Assembly (NCBI GenBank): GCA_023014335.1
Contig: JAECYW010000001.1
Span: 3,596,001-3,660,000 of the forward strand
Length of the DNA: 64,000 bases
DNA from: Galerina marginata
Lineage: Eukaryota; Basidiomycota; Agaricomycetes; Agaricales; Galerinaceae
Direction of reading: 5' to 3'
Part shown: in pieces, positions 34,954-43,553 of the stretch
Layout of the letters: the number at the start of each line of letters is the position of its first letter
Position numbering within the stretch: the stretch's first letter is position 1
Position numbers and translations under genes: made by a program
The notes under the pieces: model-generated
The model's input: the letters and a program-made list of their open reading frames with translations, nothing else
Databases searched by the model: none
Told to the model about the DNA's origin: nothing

Positions 34954-36655
34954 TCAATACTCATGAAAAAGTCTATACGCGTTAACTCCTCCGCACACCA
35001 CCTCTCTGCCATCCTCTCCTTGTGAAAGCGCTTTCAGTGTCATACCCACCATTCCCTGATCCAGAATACGGCCATAAGGCCGGAGATATCCAAGCCGCGG
35101 ATGTCTATTCGCAGGGTAGAATTCAAGGACCTGGATAGGACATTTATGCCGGCGGTACGTCTTGAGGAACAGGAAAAGCGGTGAGATGCGGGATTTGTCG
35201 ATGGACCGCGGTCCTTTAATGCCTGTAATTCTTAGCGTCTTGAGAGCGGGGAAAAGCAAGGCCTGAGGTCGACCCAAGGCTTTTGAGCCTGGGCCAAGTT
35301 TTTGACCCTTGAGTTTGCGGATCGTCGTCAATGAGGACTCCTGTACATGAAGCGCCTCAACGGCAAAAAAATCTGATAGGAGGGATGTGTAGCAGTCTAA
35401 GGCTGGGATGTCGAATTGGAGATCAAGTGCATGGGCATGGGGGAAAGTAGCAGAATTAAACGCGAATGCAAGAACAAAGTCATTGAATGCTGTCAATTCG
35501 CAGTCGTGGAATCTTGCGGGAGTCAGTGATATTGGGCCAAACGGCAAATTGACTATGAAGAAGGACGAAGGATGTACTCCGGAGCGAGTGGTTGTGCTGG
35601 TAAAGCTGAACGCTTCAGGATAACAACGCAAGGCGATCTCAGCGGTTGTGTGACTTTGGTAAAAGAGCTTCAAGTGGTTTGATAGGGCCCGCTTGGCATC
35701 TCGGAAGACAATGGCTGTGAGAAACTCATTAGAGTGGTCGAAGGCGCTTAAGGAGAGGGAACAACCCGGTGCTGGGGTTATGTGAATGAGCAGCCTGGTG
35801 CAAAGAAAGAGATAGTTGGACAGGACGATGGCGGTCAGCTTAGGACAACTGAGGTGCGGGAGGTCGGGTTGGACCCATGAATATTGAATTTCTTTGAGTT
35901 CAAGGCGCTCCAGCAGTGGCATTTGCTTGATGACCTCGAAAGTTCTATGAAAGGTAACAGGGTACGACAAGGCGATAGAACGGAGGTTCGATAACCACGG
36001 CGCGTTGGGGGAGAAGTATATCTGGGTGGGCACAAATTCCCGCAGAGATGGTGCGTTGTTGGCGAAGAGCTGATCTCTATGAAGACGGGAGAATAGCAGC
36101 CGTTCTTCACTGGAGACCATCCATGGCGCTTGAAAATTCAGCCCTTCTCTGGGGTTGTAGTGATAGAACCGGACTTTGAACGTCTCAAGATTGGGTGCAG
36201 GTTGGAAAATCATCTGCCATGTCGAAGAACGCTCGTCAATCGATGCGACATCCACGACGAGCTTTTGTATTCGTGTCCAGTTGTTCTTGATTAAGGGCTC
36301 GAAAACCCTCCATGCCCGAAGTTGGTCTTGGCGCCCCCTGACAGAGCCCCGTATCCAGAGAAGGGCTCCCTCCGATCGACGAAGTATCTCGTTTACCCAC
36401 CCTTCCTTGACTGTGGTATCCTTGCAGAGCATGTTGAGGTCAATGAGTTTTCCCCAAATGGACGGCAAATCCAGGAGGATCTGGCGCCACCTTCTGGAGA
36501 CGAGAGCACAGTGATGCGTATCTTTAGACTTTGAGGGCGTTGATGTTGGCGAACATATCGGCGTTCATTTCGAAAATCAGCAAAAGGAGTTCATTTGGGA
36601 GGGTGTGGATGCCGGTTTCGATTGGCGCCGTATGGCCTGTAGGATCCTGTTCCAT
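34954..36655 (-). pseudogene. F-box-like F4, broken by a 7-nt insertion
   Basis: The start MEQDPTGHTAPIETGIHTLP at 36655 follows the shared leader. After NINALK the sequence has an extra GTCTAAA relative to F6, at about 36525-36531; it introduces TAA in frame and shifts the rest. From PSIWGKLIDLNMLCKD (36468) to the LEY end at 34954 the family frame is otherwise open. The body is closest over its whole length to F6 (VASIDERSSTWQMIFQPAPN, YRRHKCPIQVLEFYPANRHP), which lies in the opposite orientation at 43.5 kb. The lesion could be a transposon footprint or slippage error. No start downstream would preserve the F-box. Confidence 0.75.
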
Positions 36656-37034
36656 CTTTCAGGACTTGGAAAATGCGGTACAACTCAAAGAGCGACTGAG
36701 TCCGTGGAAGAGAATAGGAAGACAACGAAAACGAGACAGATCTAATTGATTGGCCAGACGGTATGTGCGGCCCGGCACCTTATAGCTAGTAGAGACGGTC
36801 CTTCGACTGGCAAGATAAGATGGTCGTGCACTGAAAGAAAGGAAAGAAAGGAAAGAAAGAAGAATGGGCCCGGGAGAGTGAGTGCGGTCCATCTTTCGAG
36901 GCTTGGACAATGGGCCCGGTACGACTTGAAGAGTGGGTGGGTTCGTGGTAGTAGAAAGAAAACGTCAAAGCAGACAAGTTGATCGGAAGGATATTTATCG
37001 GACGGTAGCCGTACGCTCGCAAGTTTATTTTATT
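36656..37034. other. Upstream region of F4
   Basis: About 380 bp. It carries the F-box upstream element (complement of GTGCGGCCCGGCAC) at 36765-36778 beside GCCAATCAAT (complement), and a GGAAA/GAAAG microsatellite at about 36832-36863. No gene was seen. Confidence 0.5.
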
Positions 37035-37215
37035 TTAATTTTTGAAAGCCATGAATCAATCATTTGAAATTTCTAAGTAGACTACTTACTTACTTATAGT
37101 ACTAGTCTACGCGTACAACAATCCCTTTTTATCCGAAATCCGAATCGTAAGTTGAGTGGTACGAGTACATACATATATACAGATAGACAAAAGTTGCGGT
37201 GAAAAAAGAATATAC
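37035..37215 (+). repeat. Left arm of a ~170-bp inverted repeat
   Basis: This arm matches the complement of about 40440-40620. Shared blocks include GTAGACTACTTACTTATAGT, ACTAGTCTAC, ATCCCTTTTTATCCGAAATC, ACGAGTACAT and ACAGATAG.CAAAAGTTG, interrupted by a few substitutions and small indels. Each arm has an inner palindrome, GTAGACTA...TAGTCTAC. The arms enclose the membrane-protein gene at 37.7-39.3 kb and lie upstream of the head-to-head F-box genes F4 and F5. Confidence 0.8.
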
Positions 37216-37687
37216 AGTAATAAAGAAGAAAGACTCAAATGACCCTGGAGGATGAGGAGGGGATGAGGAGGAAAGAGTAGGTCCACTTCAAGCGAAGTGA
37301 AGTGAAGCGGAGTGGAAGTGGAAGTGGAAGTGAACGGGTCATGGAACGTAGAATGTAAGCCGTGGAGCGTGTATGCGTGTGCGTGTGCGTGAATCGGAAT
37401 GGAATGGAACGGGATCGATGCGTGAAAGAAAAAAAGGTCCAGTCGGCTCTTGCGTTCTTGCGTTATAAATGATATAATATGTGCATGTGCGTGTGCGTGT
37501 GGTTTGGAGAAGGAAGAGGAGAAATGACTAAAACGGAAATGACGTCGAGATGTCGAGATGGAGACGATATTTCGATTTTTTGCCTGCGCGGAGGGGGCGT
37601 CTGTTCAGGTCGGGTCGGGTTGGGTCGTGCAGGGGCCACAGGGGAGAGGAAGGTCGCATTGACACCGACAGCAGCTAGAAAAAACAA
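37216..37687. other. Purine-rich spacer with simple repeats
   Basis: About 470 bp downstream of the membrane-protein gene, with GAAGTG-type tandem repeats at about 37290-37335 and a GTGTGC-type stretch at about 37375-37395. No gene was seen. Confidence 0.5.
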
Positions 37688-39328
37688 CTACCTCCGCGCC
37701 GACCCAATCCCAGGTCCCCGCTCCTGCCCATGTTCATCAAACGTCGTCCACCCATACCCATACCCCTCCGACCCGGACACCGAGTTCGATCCCGATTCAG
37801 ACGTCATCGTACCACCTGCCAAACTATGCGGGACACTATCTTCTGGCTCAGCCTCAGGCTCGACCTCCGTCCACGGCGGCTCGAGCTCGAGCTCTAAAGG
37901 CGTGTGCAGTCCATTCCCATGGCCGTTCCCGTTCGGCCGTAAAGTCACATCCCCCTCTCCAGACCCCAGAGTCGTATCCCGCTCCAGGATCGTACTCAGC
38001 TCCCTCTCTCTCCTCCCAGCTACACCCGCACCCGTAGAAGCGTTGACAGGGGTTTGAGTCGCAAGCGGAGACGATCCCACCGGTCTCCGAGGGGCGGAGC
38101 GGCGGCGTTTCGGGTGGACGGGGGGAGGCGGAGCAGTACTACCAGGACCAGGGACGGGTACGCGGGATACGCGGGGTCGGGGCCAGGCCATTTGTGGCGG
38201 GGATTGGGAGTGGGGTCTTCCTTGACCTTGAAGTCGGGAGGAATAAGCGTACGCCCCCACACCCGCCGCACCCGCCTGCGTCATCTCCGGCGACGCACCC
38301 CCCACCCCCACCCCTCCTCCTCCTCCAAAATCTCCCTCCGAAGAGACCCTTGAATTATAATACTCCGCCTCCTCCATCCTCCGTTGTCGACGACGCCAAT
38401 ACCACCGTAAGGCGTAGAGCACGAGGAGGCCGAACACGGTGCACACTATCCCGAGGGCGATGGAGAGGCCTTTTTTGGTGCTTGGGGAGAGGGCGGTGGC
38501 GCTTTGTGGGGAGGGGGTGTGTGTTGGTGGGGGGAGGAGGGAGAGGGATGAGGAGCTTGACGAGGAGGGGGAGGAGCCGGGGTCGGCGGTGGGATCTGTT
38601 GGGGAGGGAGAGGGGAAGGGATCTGTTGGAGAGGGAGTGGAGGAGGGAGAGGGAGAGGGCAGCGGGTCGGAGGGGTCGGGCACGGTGTACACCAACGCGT
38701 CGACTATAGCGCGGCCTTGTGCGCCGGGGGAGATGATGAGCGTGTGTTGGACGTAGTCGAGGTTCGTCATTGACCAGACGATGTTGGATTGCACCGTTTC
38801 GGGGGAGGTGCCTGGTACGACGCCACCGCCTGCACCGGTACCGGGGCCGGGCGGAGGGTCGGTGGGTTGGGAGGGGTCGAAGAGGGGGATAGTGATCGGT
38901 GGGCTGCCGTCGAGGGAGAGAGAGGTGGTTAGGGCGAAGGGGAAGAGGGGGGCGTAGAAGTATATCGCTGTGCCTATCAACAAGAAAGAGAGAGAGGGGG
39001 GAGGGGATGAGTATGAGTATGAGTATGAGTATGGCCACGGCCACGCAGGGGGATGAGGACGAGAGCACCCACCGATAAACTCAAACGTAGCCGAAGCGTC
39101 CACATCGCTCGTCACCGCGTGCGAGTCGTCGAAGCTCAGCGGGTTCTGCGCCGACTCGCGCCAGCTGTCCGGCGGGTCGTATATGATGGACACGGTGTCT
39201 GTGTCGTCGACTGTGAGGTTGTGTGCGGCGAGGGCGGTGTCGAATGCGCAGCACAAGAGGAGAAGGAGGAGGAGGGGGAGGAGGGGGGTTCGGATTCCCA
39301 GCTGCGGCTGCGGCGGGTGTAGAGCCAT
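37688..39328 (-). CDS. Single-pass membrane protein with one beta-sandwich-like domain
   Basis: Two exons, 39328-39073 and 38973-37688. The 99-nt intron (GTGGGT donor after EFIG; acceptor GATAG) keeps frame, so an uninterrupted ORF also exists, but the family junction FIG|GTAIYFYAP shows it should be removed; it contains a (GAGTAT)4 repeat. A signal peptide is clear (LLPLLLLLLLCCAFDTALA). The extracellular module has NLTVDDTDTVSIIYDPPDSW and GTAIYFYAPLFPF, then a Pro/Ser-rich stalk, a TM helix (GLSIALGIVCTVFGLLVLYA) with a basic stop-transfer WRRRQRR, and a long disordered cytosolic tail. Same family as the gene at 62136-63969 and related to that at 30238. It lies between inverted-repeat arms. 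Function unknown. Confidence 0.8.
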   Translation of the reverse strand: MALHPPQPQLGIRTPLLPLLLLLLLCCAFDTALAAHNLTVDDTDTVSIIYDPPDSWRESAQNPLSFDDSHAVTSDVDASATFEFIGGCSRPHPPAWPWPYSYSYSYSSPPPSLSFLLIGTAIYFYAPLFPFALTTSLSLDGSPPITIPLFDPSQPTDPPPGPGTGAGGGVVPGTSPETVQSNIVWSMTNLDYVQHTLIISPGAQGRAIVDALVYTVPDPSDPLPSPSPSSTPSPTDPFPSPSPTDPTADPGSSPSSSSSSSLSLLPPPTHTPSPQSATALSPSTKKGLSIALGIVCTVFGLLVLYALRWYWRRRQRRMEEAEYYNSRVSSEGDFGGGGGVGVGGASPEMTQAGAAGVGAYAYSSRLQGQGRPHSQSPPQMAWPRPRVSRVPVPGPGSTAPPPPVHPKRRRSAPRRPVGSSPLATQTPVNASTGAGVAGRRERELSTILERDTTLGSGEGDVTLRPNGNGHGNGLHTPLELELEPPWTEVEPEAEPEDSVPHSLAGGTMTSESGSNSVSGSEGYGYGWTTFDEHGQERGPGIGSARR

Positions 39329-40439
39329 GGCGCGATAAGGAGCACAGACCGAGCTCGAGTCGGGCGCTGCTCTACTCTAGAAAGGGTAGGGGGGATACCT
39401 AACTAGACCGACTCATATCCCTGCAGACAGACAGTGGTGGTTGGAAGAAACAAAAGGGCGTGGTGCCTGGGGCTAATTGAGCTCGCTGGCTGTGTTTATG
39501 ATTTGGTGGGAAAAGCCCCCAGCGGTACAATCACCATCAACACCATCGCTTCTTTTTCCTGCTCATGCTCACGCCTCTGCCGCTGACGAATCACGAATCA
39601 TGAGCAGCCTGAGAGTGCTCTGAGTCTTCGAAGAATCCCACCGCCACCGTCATCGTGTTGCGTACTGTGGGGCTGCCGCCATAATTATAAAAAGACTTGA
39701 TAGCCATGGTCATGGTTGGGTGTGCATCGAGGGGCTGTGGACATTTCAGCATGGTAACATATCGCATTCGGCTCATTTGTTGACGTCATCCCCGAGGAGT
39801 TTGCTTCCGTGTTCATTTCCTCTTATCGTGTCTTGTGCGCATCCACAACTTGTCGCTCTGGACGCCCGCGCGTTCGAAGATGTGCTCAGCGAATGGAACC
39901 CCGTCCAACTAGTGCGCCATTGACACCCGACAGTACTTAATAACACCGAGTCGTCCGCCAGAAACAATTACTCTGTGCCTCAGCCCGCGGCAGCCACATT
40001 TTTCTAGATCTGCCAGTGAATCATCTACATAAATACCAGTTATCCGACACCGTTGGTCTCTCGCTTATCTACTGGTACCTCAGACTCCTCGTTCCATCAC
40101 TATCAACTGCCGGCCTTCAAGCTTCAAGCCTCCAGTTGCAAGCCCCAGCAACTTGACCCGACTCCAAGTCTACGCTCCAAGTCTAAACACTGGTCAAAAT
40201 TCCGAAATCCAAATGACTTGAACCCACGACAACGACACTGACAGAAGGGTTTGGAAGCGTCCCGGGTCACAACCGCCATCGTCTCGAATCCCTCCCAATT
40301 TCCCTGTTAGTGTTATATGGATACCCAATCACGCACGCTCAGGCTCAGGCTGCCAATTGGTGCTGGCACTGGCATTGGCAAACACTGCCCATCCCTAGCT
40401 CTGAAGCTCCTCTGGGTTTCTTTCCGGATCTGTAAACTT
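39329..40439. other. Intergenic region, nothing recognised
   Basis: About 1.1 kb upstream of the membrane-protein gene, holding its promoter. Short open frames only; no shared repeat apart from the inverted-repeat arm that follows. Confidence 0.45.
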
Positions 40440-40620
40440 ATATATATATTTTTTGTCACTACAACTTTTGGCTATCTGTATCTATGTACTCTATGTACTC
40501 GTATCACTCACGAGTCGGATTTCGGATAAAAAGGGATAGTTGTACGTGTAGACTAGTACTATAAGTAAGTAGTCTACCTAGAAATGACTTGATTCATGCA
40601 AAATTCATGGTTTTTGAAAT
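40440..40620 (-). repeat. Right arm of the ~170-bp inverted repeat
   Basis: The complement of this arm matches 37035-37215, as described there. The direct-strand core includes GGATTTCGGATAAAAAGGGA and GTAGACTAGTACTATAAGTA. A shorter piece of the same sequence (GGATTGTTGTACGTGT) recurs at about 42951-42966, next to the MITE-like unit downstream of F5. Confidence 0.8.
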
Positions 40621-40940
40621 AAATTTCTCGGTGTTACACTGACAGTGTATTTACATAGACGCATCACTTTCGATATGGGGAGGATCGCCGGGGACTGAAG
40701 GAGAGAAAAGGAAGCTATCTACCCGTATAGTCTGGAAGAAATTAACCTGGAGGATGTGGGCCGCAGAATTACATCCCAAGGGGGGATCGTCGACGACCAG
40801 CGCACTTGGGCTTGTGAGCGGAACCTCCGGGCCTGACATGTGACATACCGAAGATCACGAATCGATCCTGTTATTCGTTTCTTCGTTTCTTCCTATATTC
40901 TCCCCACCTTTTAGCTATTTACTCCCGAAACTCTCGTCGC
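40621..40940 (+). promoter_or_regulatory. F5 upstream region with shared F-box element and leader
   Basis: About 320 bp. CGGGCC...ACATACCG at about 40828-40850 is the F-box upstream element in a variant form. The last ~35 bp before the ATG (CCACCTTTTAGCTATTTAC, then CTCTCGTCGC) are the leader type shared with F7, F8 and F9. No gene was seen. Confidence 0.5.
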
Positions 40941-42611
40941 ATGGACAAGTGTTTTCAGGGAAATACAGAGCCAGCCGAAATGGGCATTCACACTCTCCCT
41001 GATGAACTTCTGTGGCTAATTTCTTCAATAAACGGCAACATGTTCTCTAACAGCGACGCTCTCACAGACACACGTTACACATCTCAAGTCTGCCATAGAT
41101 GGCGGCAGATTCTCCTGGAGCGCCCATCCGTCTGGGGAAGACTTATCGATCTCAACGTGCTCTGCAAGACCACAGTCATGGAGGAGTGGGGAAACGAGGT
41201 ACTTCGTCGATCACAGGGAGCCTTTCTCTGGATACGAGGCCCGGTCATTAACAAAAATCGGTCCCGGGTGTTCTTTGAGCATCTCATATATACGCATTGG
41301 ACACAAATACAGAAGGTCATCGTGGATGTCCCCCCCATTGATGACCGTTTTATGGACTGGCAGATATTCCTCCAACCTGCTCCCAACCTTGAGACATTTC
41401 AAGTTCGGTTTTACTATTACAGGTCCTGGGATGTGCTGGATTTAAATTCCGTTTGGAGAGCTTCCAGTGAAGAAAAGCTCTTATTCTTTTGTGCCCCTCA
41501 AGATCGTCCCCTTGCACTCTTTTCCAACGATGCACCAGCTCTACGAAATTTTGTGCCCACCCAGATATATTTCTCCCTCGACGCACCGTGGCTATCAAAC
41601 CTCCGTTCTATCTCCTTTTCCTGGCCCATTACCCTCCATAAAACATTCCAAGCCATCCAGCAGATGCCGCTGCTCGAAAGCCTTGACCTAGAACAACTTC
41701 AATACAAACCCGATGAACCCATCCTCCCACACCTCAGCCTCGCCGGATTGACGGACATCGTCGTGTCCGATTTCGTCAACGTTTGCTCAAAGGTCCTCGA
41801 GCACATTACCCCAGCCCCGGGGTGTTCCCTTTCCTTAGCTGCACTGGACAGCTGGGGTGACAGTCTCACAACCCAGATCCTCCTCGATGCCGGTGAGGCA
41901 TTATCAAAATACCTGAAGATCTATAACCAGAGCCATCCAGTGACTCAGATCACACTATGGTGCCGTTCCGAGGAATTTAGCTTTATCGATACGAGTCCTC
42001 GCTCCGGCGAGGACTCGCCCTTCTTCACCGTCTCCTTCCCATTTGGTCCAGAAACACTGTCATCCACAATATTTGCCAACGGCGAATTGACAGCTTTCGA
42101 CACCCTTATTTCCGTATTCGCAATTGAATCCGCTTCCTTTCCCTTCGTCCGCACGCTCGACATTCACCTTGACGTCCCAACCCTATACACCTCCTTCCTC
42201 TCGGCATCACAATTTTCTGGCATCGAGGTGCTTCATATACAAGAGTCCGCTTTGACGACGATCCTACAGATCAAAGGCCAAGAACACGACCCACCCTCTG
42301 AAGATTTCCCTTTCCCCGCTCTCAAGACGCTGAGACTGACGGGAATCAAAGGACCTTTCACCGTCGAGGCAGCTCGCGTCTCACCTCTCATACTTTTCCT
42401 TAACACCTGCCGCGATCATGGGTGTCCTCTTAGTGTACTCGAGGTTTATCCAACGGCGACAGCTCCACAACTCGGATATCTTCGGCCTTTTGGCCGTATT
42501 CTGGATCAGGATATGGTAGGTATGGTGCTGAAGGTTCTGTCCCATGGAGAGGAGGGCAGAGAGGTGATGTGCGGAGGGGTTAACGCATATAGACTCTTTC
42601 TTGAGTATTGA
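40941..42611 (+). CDS. F-box-like protein F5 (intact)
   Basis: Intronless, 556 codons, start MDKCFQGNTEPAEMGIHTLP directly after the shared leader. The F-box-like block is HTLPDELLWLISSINGNMFS with QVCHRWRQILLERPSVWGRL at residues 15-70. Subgroup markers follow: EEWGNEVLRRSQGAFLWIRG and VINKNRSRVFFEHLIY, shared with F7 and F9. The C-terminal third (SFPFGPETLSSTIFANGELT, RPFGRILDQDMVGMVLKVLS) is instead closest to F3. Downstream of the F-box the repeated Leu-rich segments suggest an LRR-like substrate-binding part. Likely an SCF receptor; substrate unknown. First gene of the plus-strand half of the array. Confidence 0.85.
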   Translation: MDKCFQGNTEPAEMGIHTLPDELLWLISSINGNMFSNSDALTDTRYTSQVCHRWRQILLERPSVWGRLIDLNVLCKTTVMEEWGNEVLRRSQGAFLWIRGPVINKNRSRVFFEHLIYTHWTQIQKVIVDVPPIDDRFMDWQIFLQPAPNLETFQVRFYYYRSWDVLDLNSVWRASSEEKLLFFCAPQDRPLALFSNDAPALRNFVPTQIYFSLDAPWLSNLRSISFSWPITLHKTFQAIQQMPLLESLDLEQLQYKPDEPILPHLSLAGLTDIVVSDFVNVCSKVLEHITPAPGCSLSLAALDSWGDSLTTQILLDAGEALSKYLKIYNQSHPVTQITLWCRSEEFSFIDTSPRSGEDSPFFTVSFPFGPETLSSTIFANGELTAFDTLISVFAIESASFPFVRTLDIHLDVPTLYTSFLSASQFSGIEVLHIQESALTTILQIKGQEHDPPSEDFPFPALKTLRLTGIKGPFTVEAARVSPLILFLNTCRDHGCPLSVLEVYPTATAPQLGYLRPFGRILDQDMVGMVLKVLSHGEEGREVMCGGVNAYRLFLEY

Positions 42612-42966
42612 CTCGGAGCAGGCAGTCCTCAGTTTTGACTTCAACTTTGTCCCTGTAGCTCTCGTGTCGAATCAATCCTATTCCGTTGCATTCACGCATT
42701 CACGCCGCATTCTATGTTCCATGGCCTGTTCACTTCCATTTCTTCGCTTGAGCTTGAAGCGCGTCTGCTGTTTCAACTTTCCGTTTCCGTTTCCGTTTCC
42801 GTTTCCCAACATTCCCGATCTGATTCATTTTCTTCTTCTTCTTTATTATCGTATATTGCATCGCAACTTTGTCTCTCCGAATGTATATATATATGTATGT
42901 ACCTCCCCTTGACCTCCCCACTACCAATCCGGAATGGAGAAAATTTAAAAGGATTGTTGTACGTGT
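42612..42966. other. F5 downstream region with (TTTCCG)n
   Basis: About 355 bp after the F5 stop, including a TTTCCG tandem repeat at about 42777-42808 and a short piece resembling the inverted-repeat arms at about 42951-42966. No gene was seen. Confidence 0.5.
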
Positions 42967-43355
42967 GCCTGGACTTAAAGTCCAGGTTTTATCATGTCTC
43001 GAATGGTCATGTGACGTCCAAAAAAGGAAATAAAAGTTCAATATTACCGGCCCGATTTGATCGTTGCGGCCCGTTTGATCCTGTCAATGAACTGTTTTTT
43101 CAAGACAGAAAAAAAAGGAGCGGCATTCGAACTTATTATACAGACAAACAGCGTTGGTTTGTAGGTGATTGCGGCGGGTACAGATGTGGGTAGGTGTCCA
43201 GACACCCGCGTGCATGCTCGACGGACCAGGTCCGTTGAGTGTGCACATTTGTTTATTTCCATGAAATCCTGCCTTGCAGGCAGCAAGCTACTTATGCATT
43301 ACCCGGTCCAGTATGTCATAATACTTACTATTTTATTATTCTTTAGAGTCCAGGC
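42967..43355 (+). mobile_element. MITE-like ~390-bp unit, copy 1
   Basis: Bounded by GCCTGGAC (42967) and its inverse GTCCAGGC (to 43355); the ends extend imperfectly as TGCCTGGACTTAAAG and the complement of CTTTAGAGTCCAGGCA. Just inside the left end is a 9-bp palindrome, CCTGGACTT-A-AAGTCCAGG. Copy 2 lies at 52735-53122 with the same ends, ATGGTCATGTGAC block and an internal GGTGTCC.GACACC-like palindrome. No coding capacity. The similarity continues past the right end (TTGCCCGCAGGGCCATTAACAGGAATA-type block, here cited as two parts), so the true boundary is uncertain, and no target-site duplication was recognised. Confidence 0.5.
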
Positions 43356-43553
43356 ATTGCCCGCAGGGCCATTAACAGGAATAGGCTTAGTCCCTCCTAG
43401 CCACTGTGATACTTACTACGTGCGGGCCGTACATACCGCCGGATAGATGACTCGCCAATCAATATTAAAATCGATCTTCGACATTGTCTTCCAACTTTCA
43501 TCTCCTTACCACGGACTCAGCAAGAGTTATACCCACTGTCCAACTCCCGAAAG
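43356..43553 (+). promoter_or_regulatory. F6 upstream region with shared F-box element
   Basis: About 200 bp. TGCGGGCCGTACATACCG at 43421-43438 is the clearest copy of the F-box upstream element; GCCAATCAAT follows at about 43453-43462, a CCAAT-type box. The leader ACCCACTGTCCAACTCCCG directly precedes the ATG at 43554 and is shared with F1-F4. Confidence 0.5.

Noticed and set aside
38355..39068. A 237-codon frame on the minus strand and long plus-strand frames nearby
   Set aside because: Shadow frames of the GC-rich membrane-protein gene at 37688-39328; the real frame has signal peptide, TM helix and paralogs.
37688..39328. The membrane-protein gene as a single uninterrupted 546-codon ORF
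   Set aside because: The 99-nt intron is a multiple of three so the frame stays open, but the two paralogs are spliced at the same FTG/FIG position and the intron holds a simple repeat.
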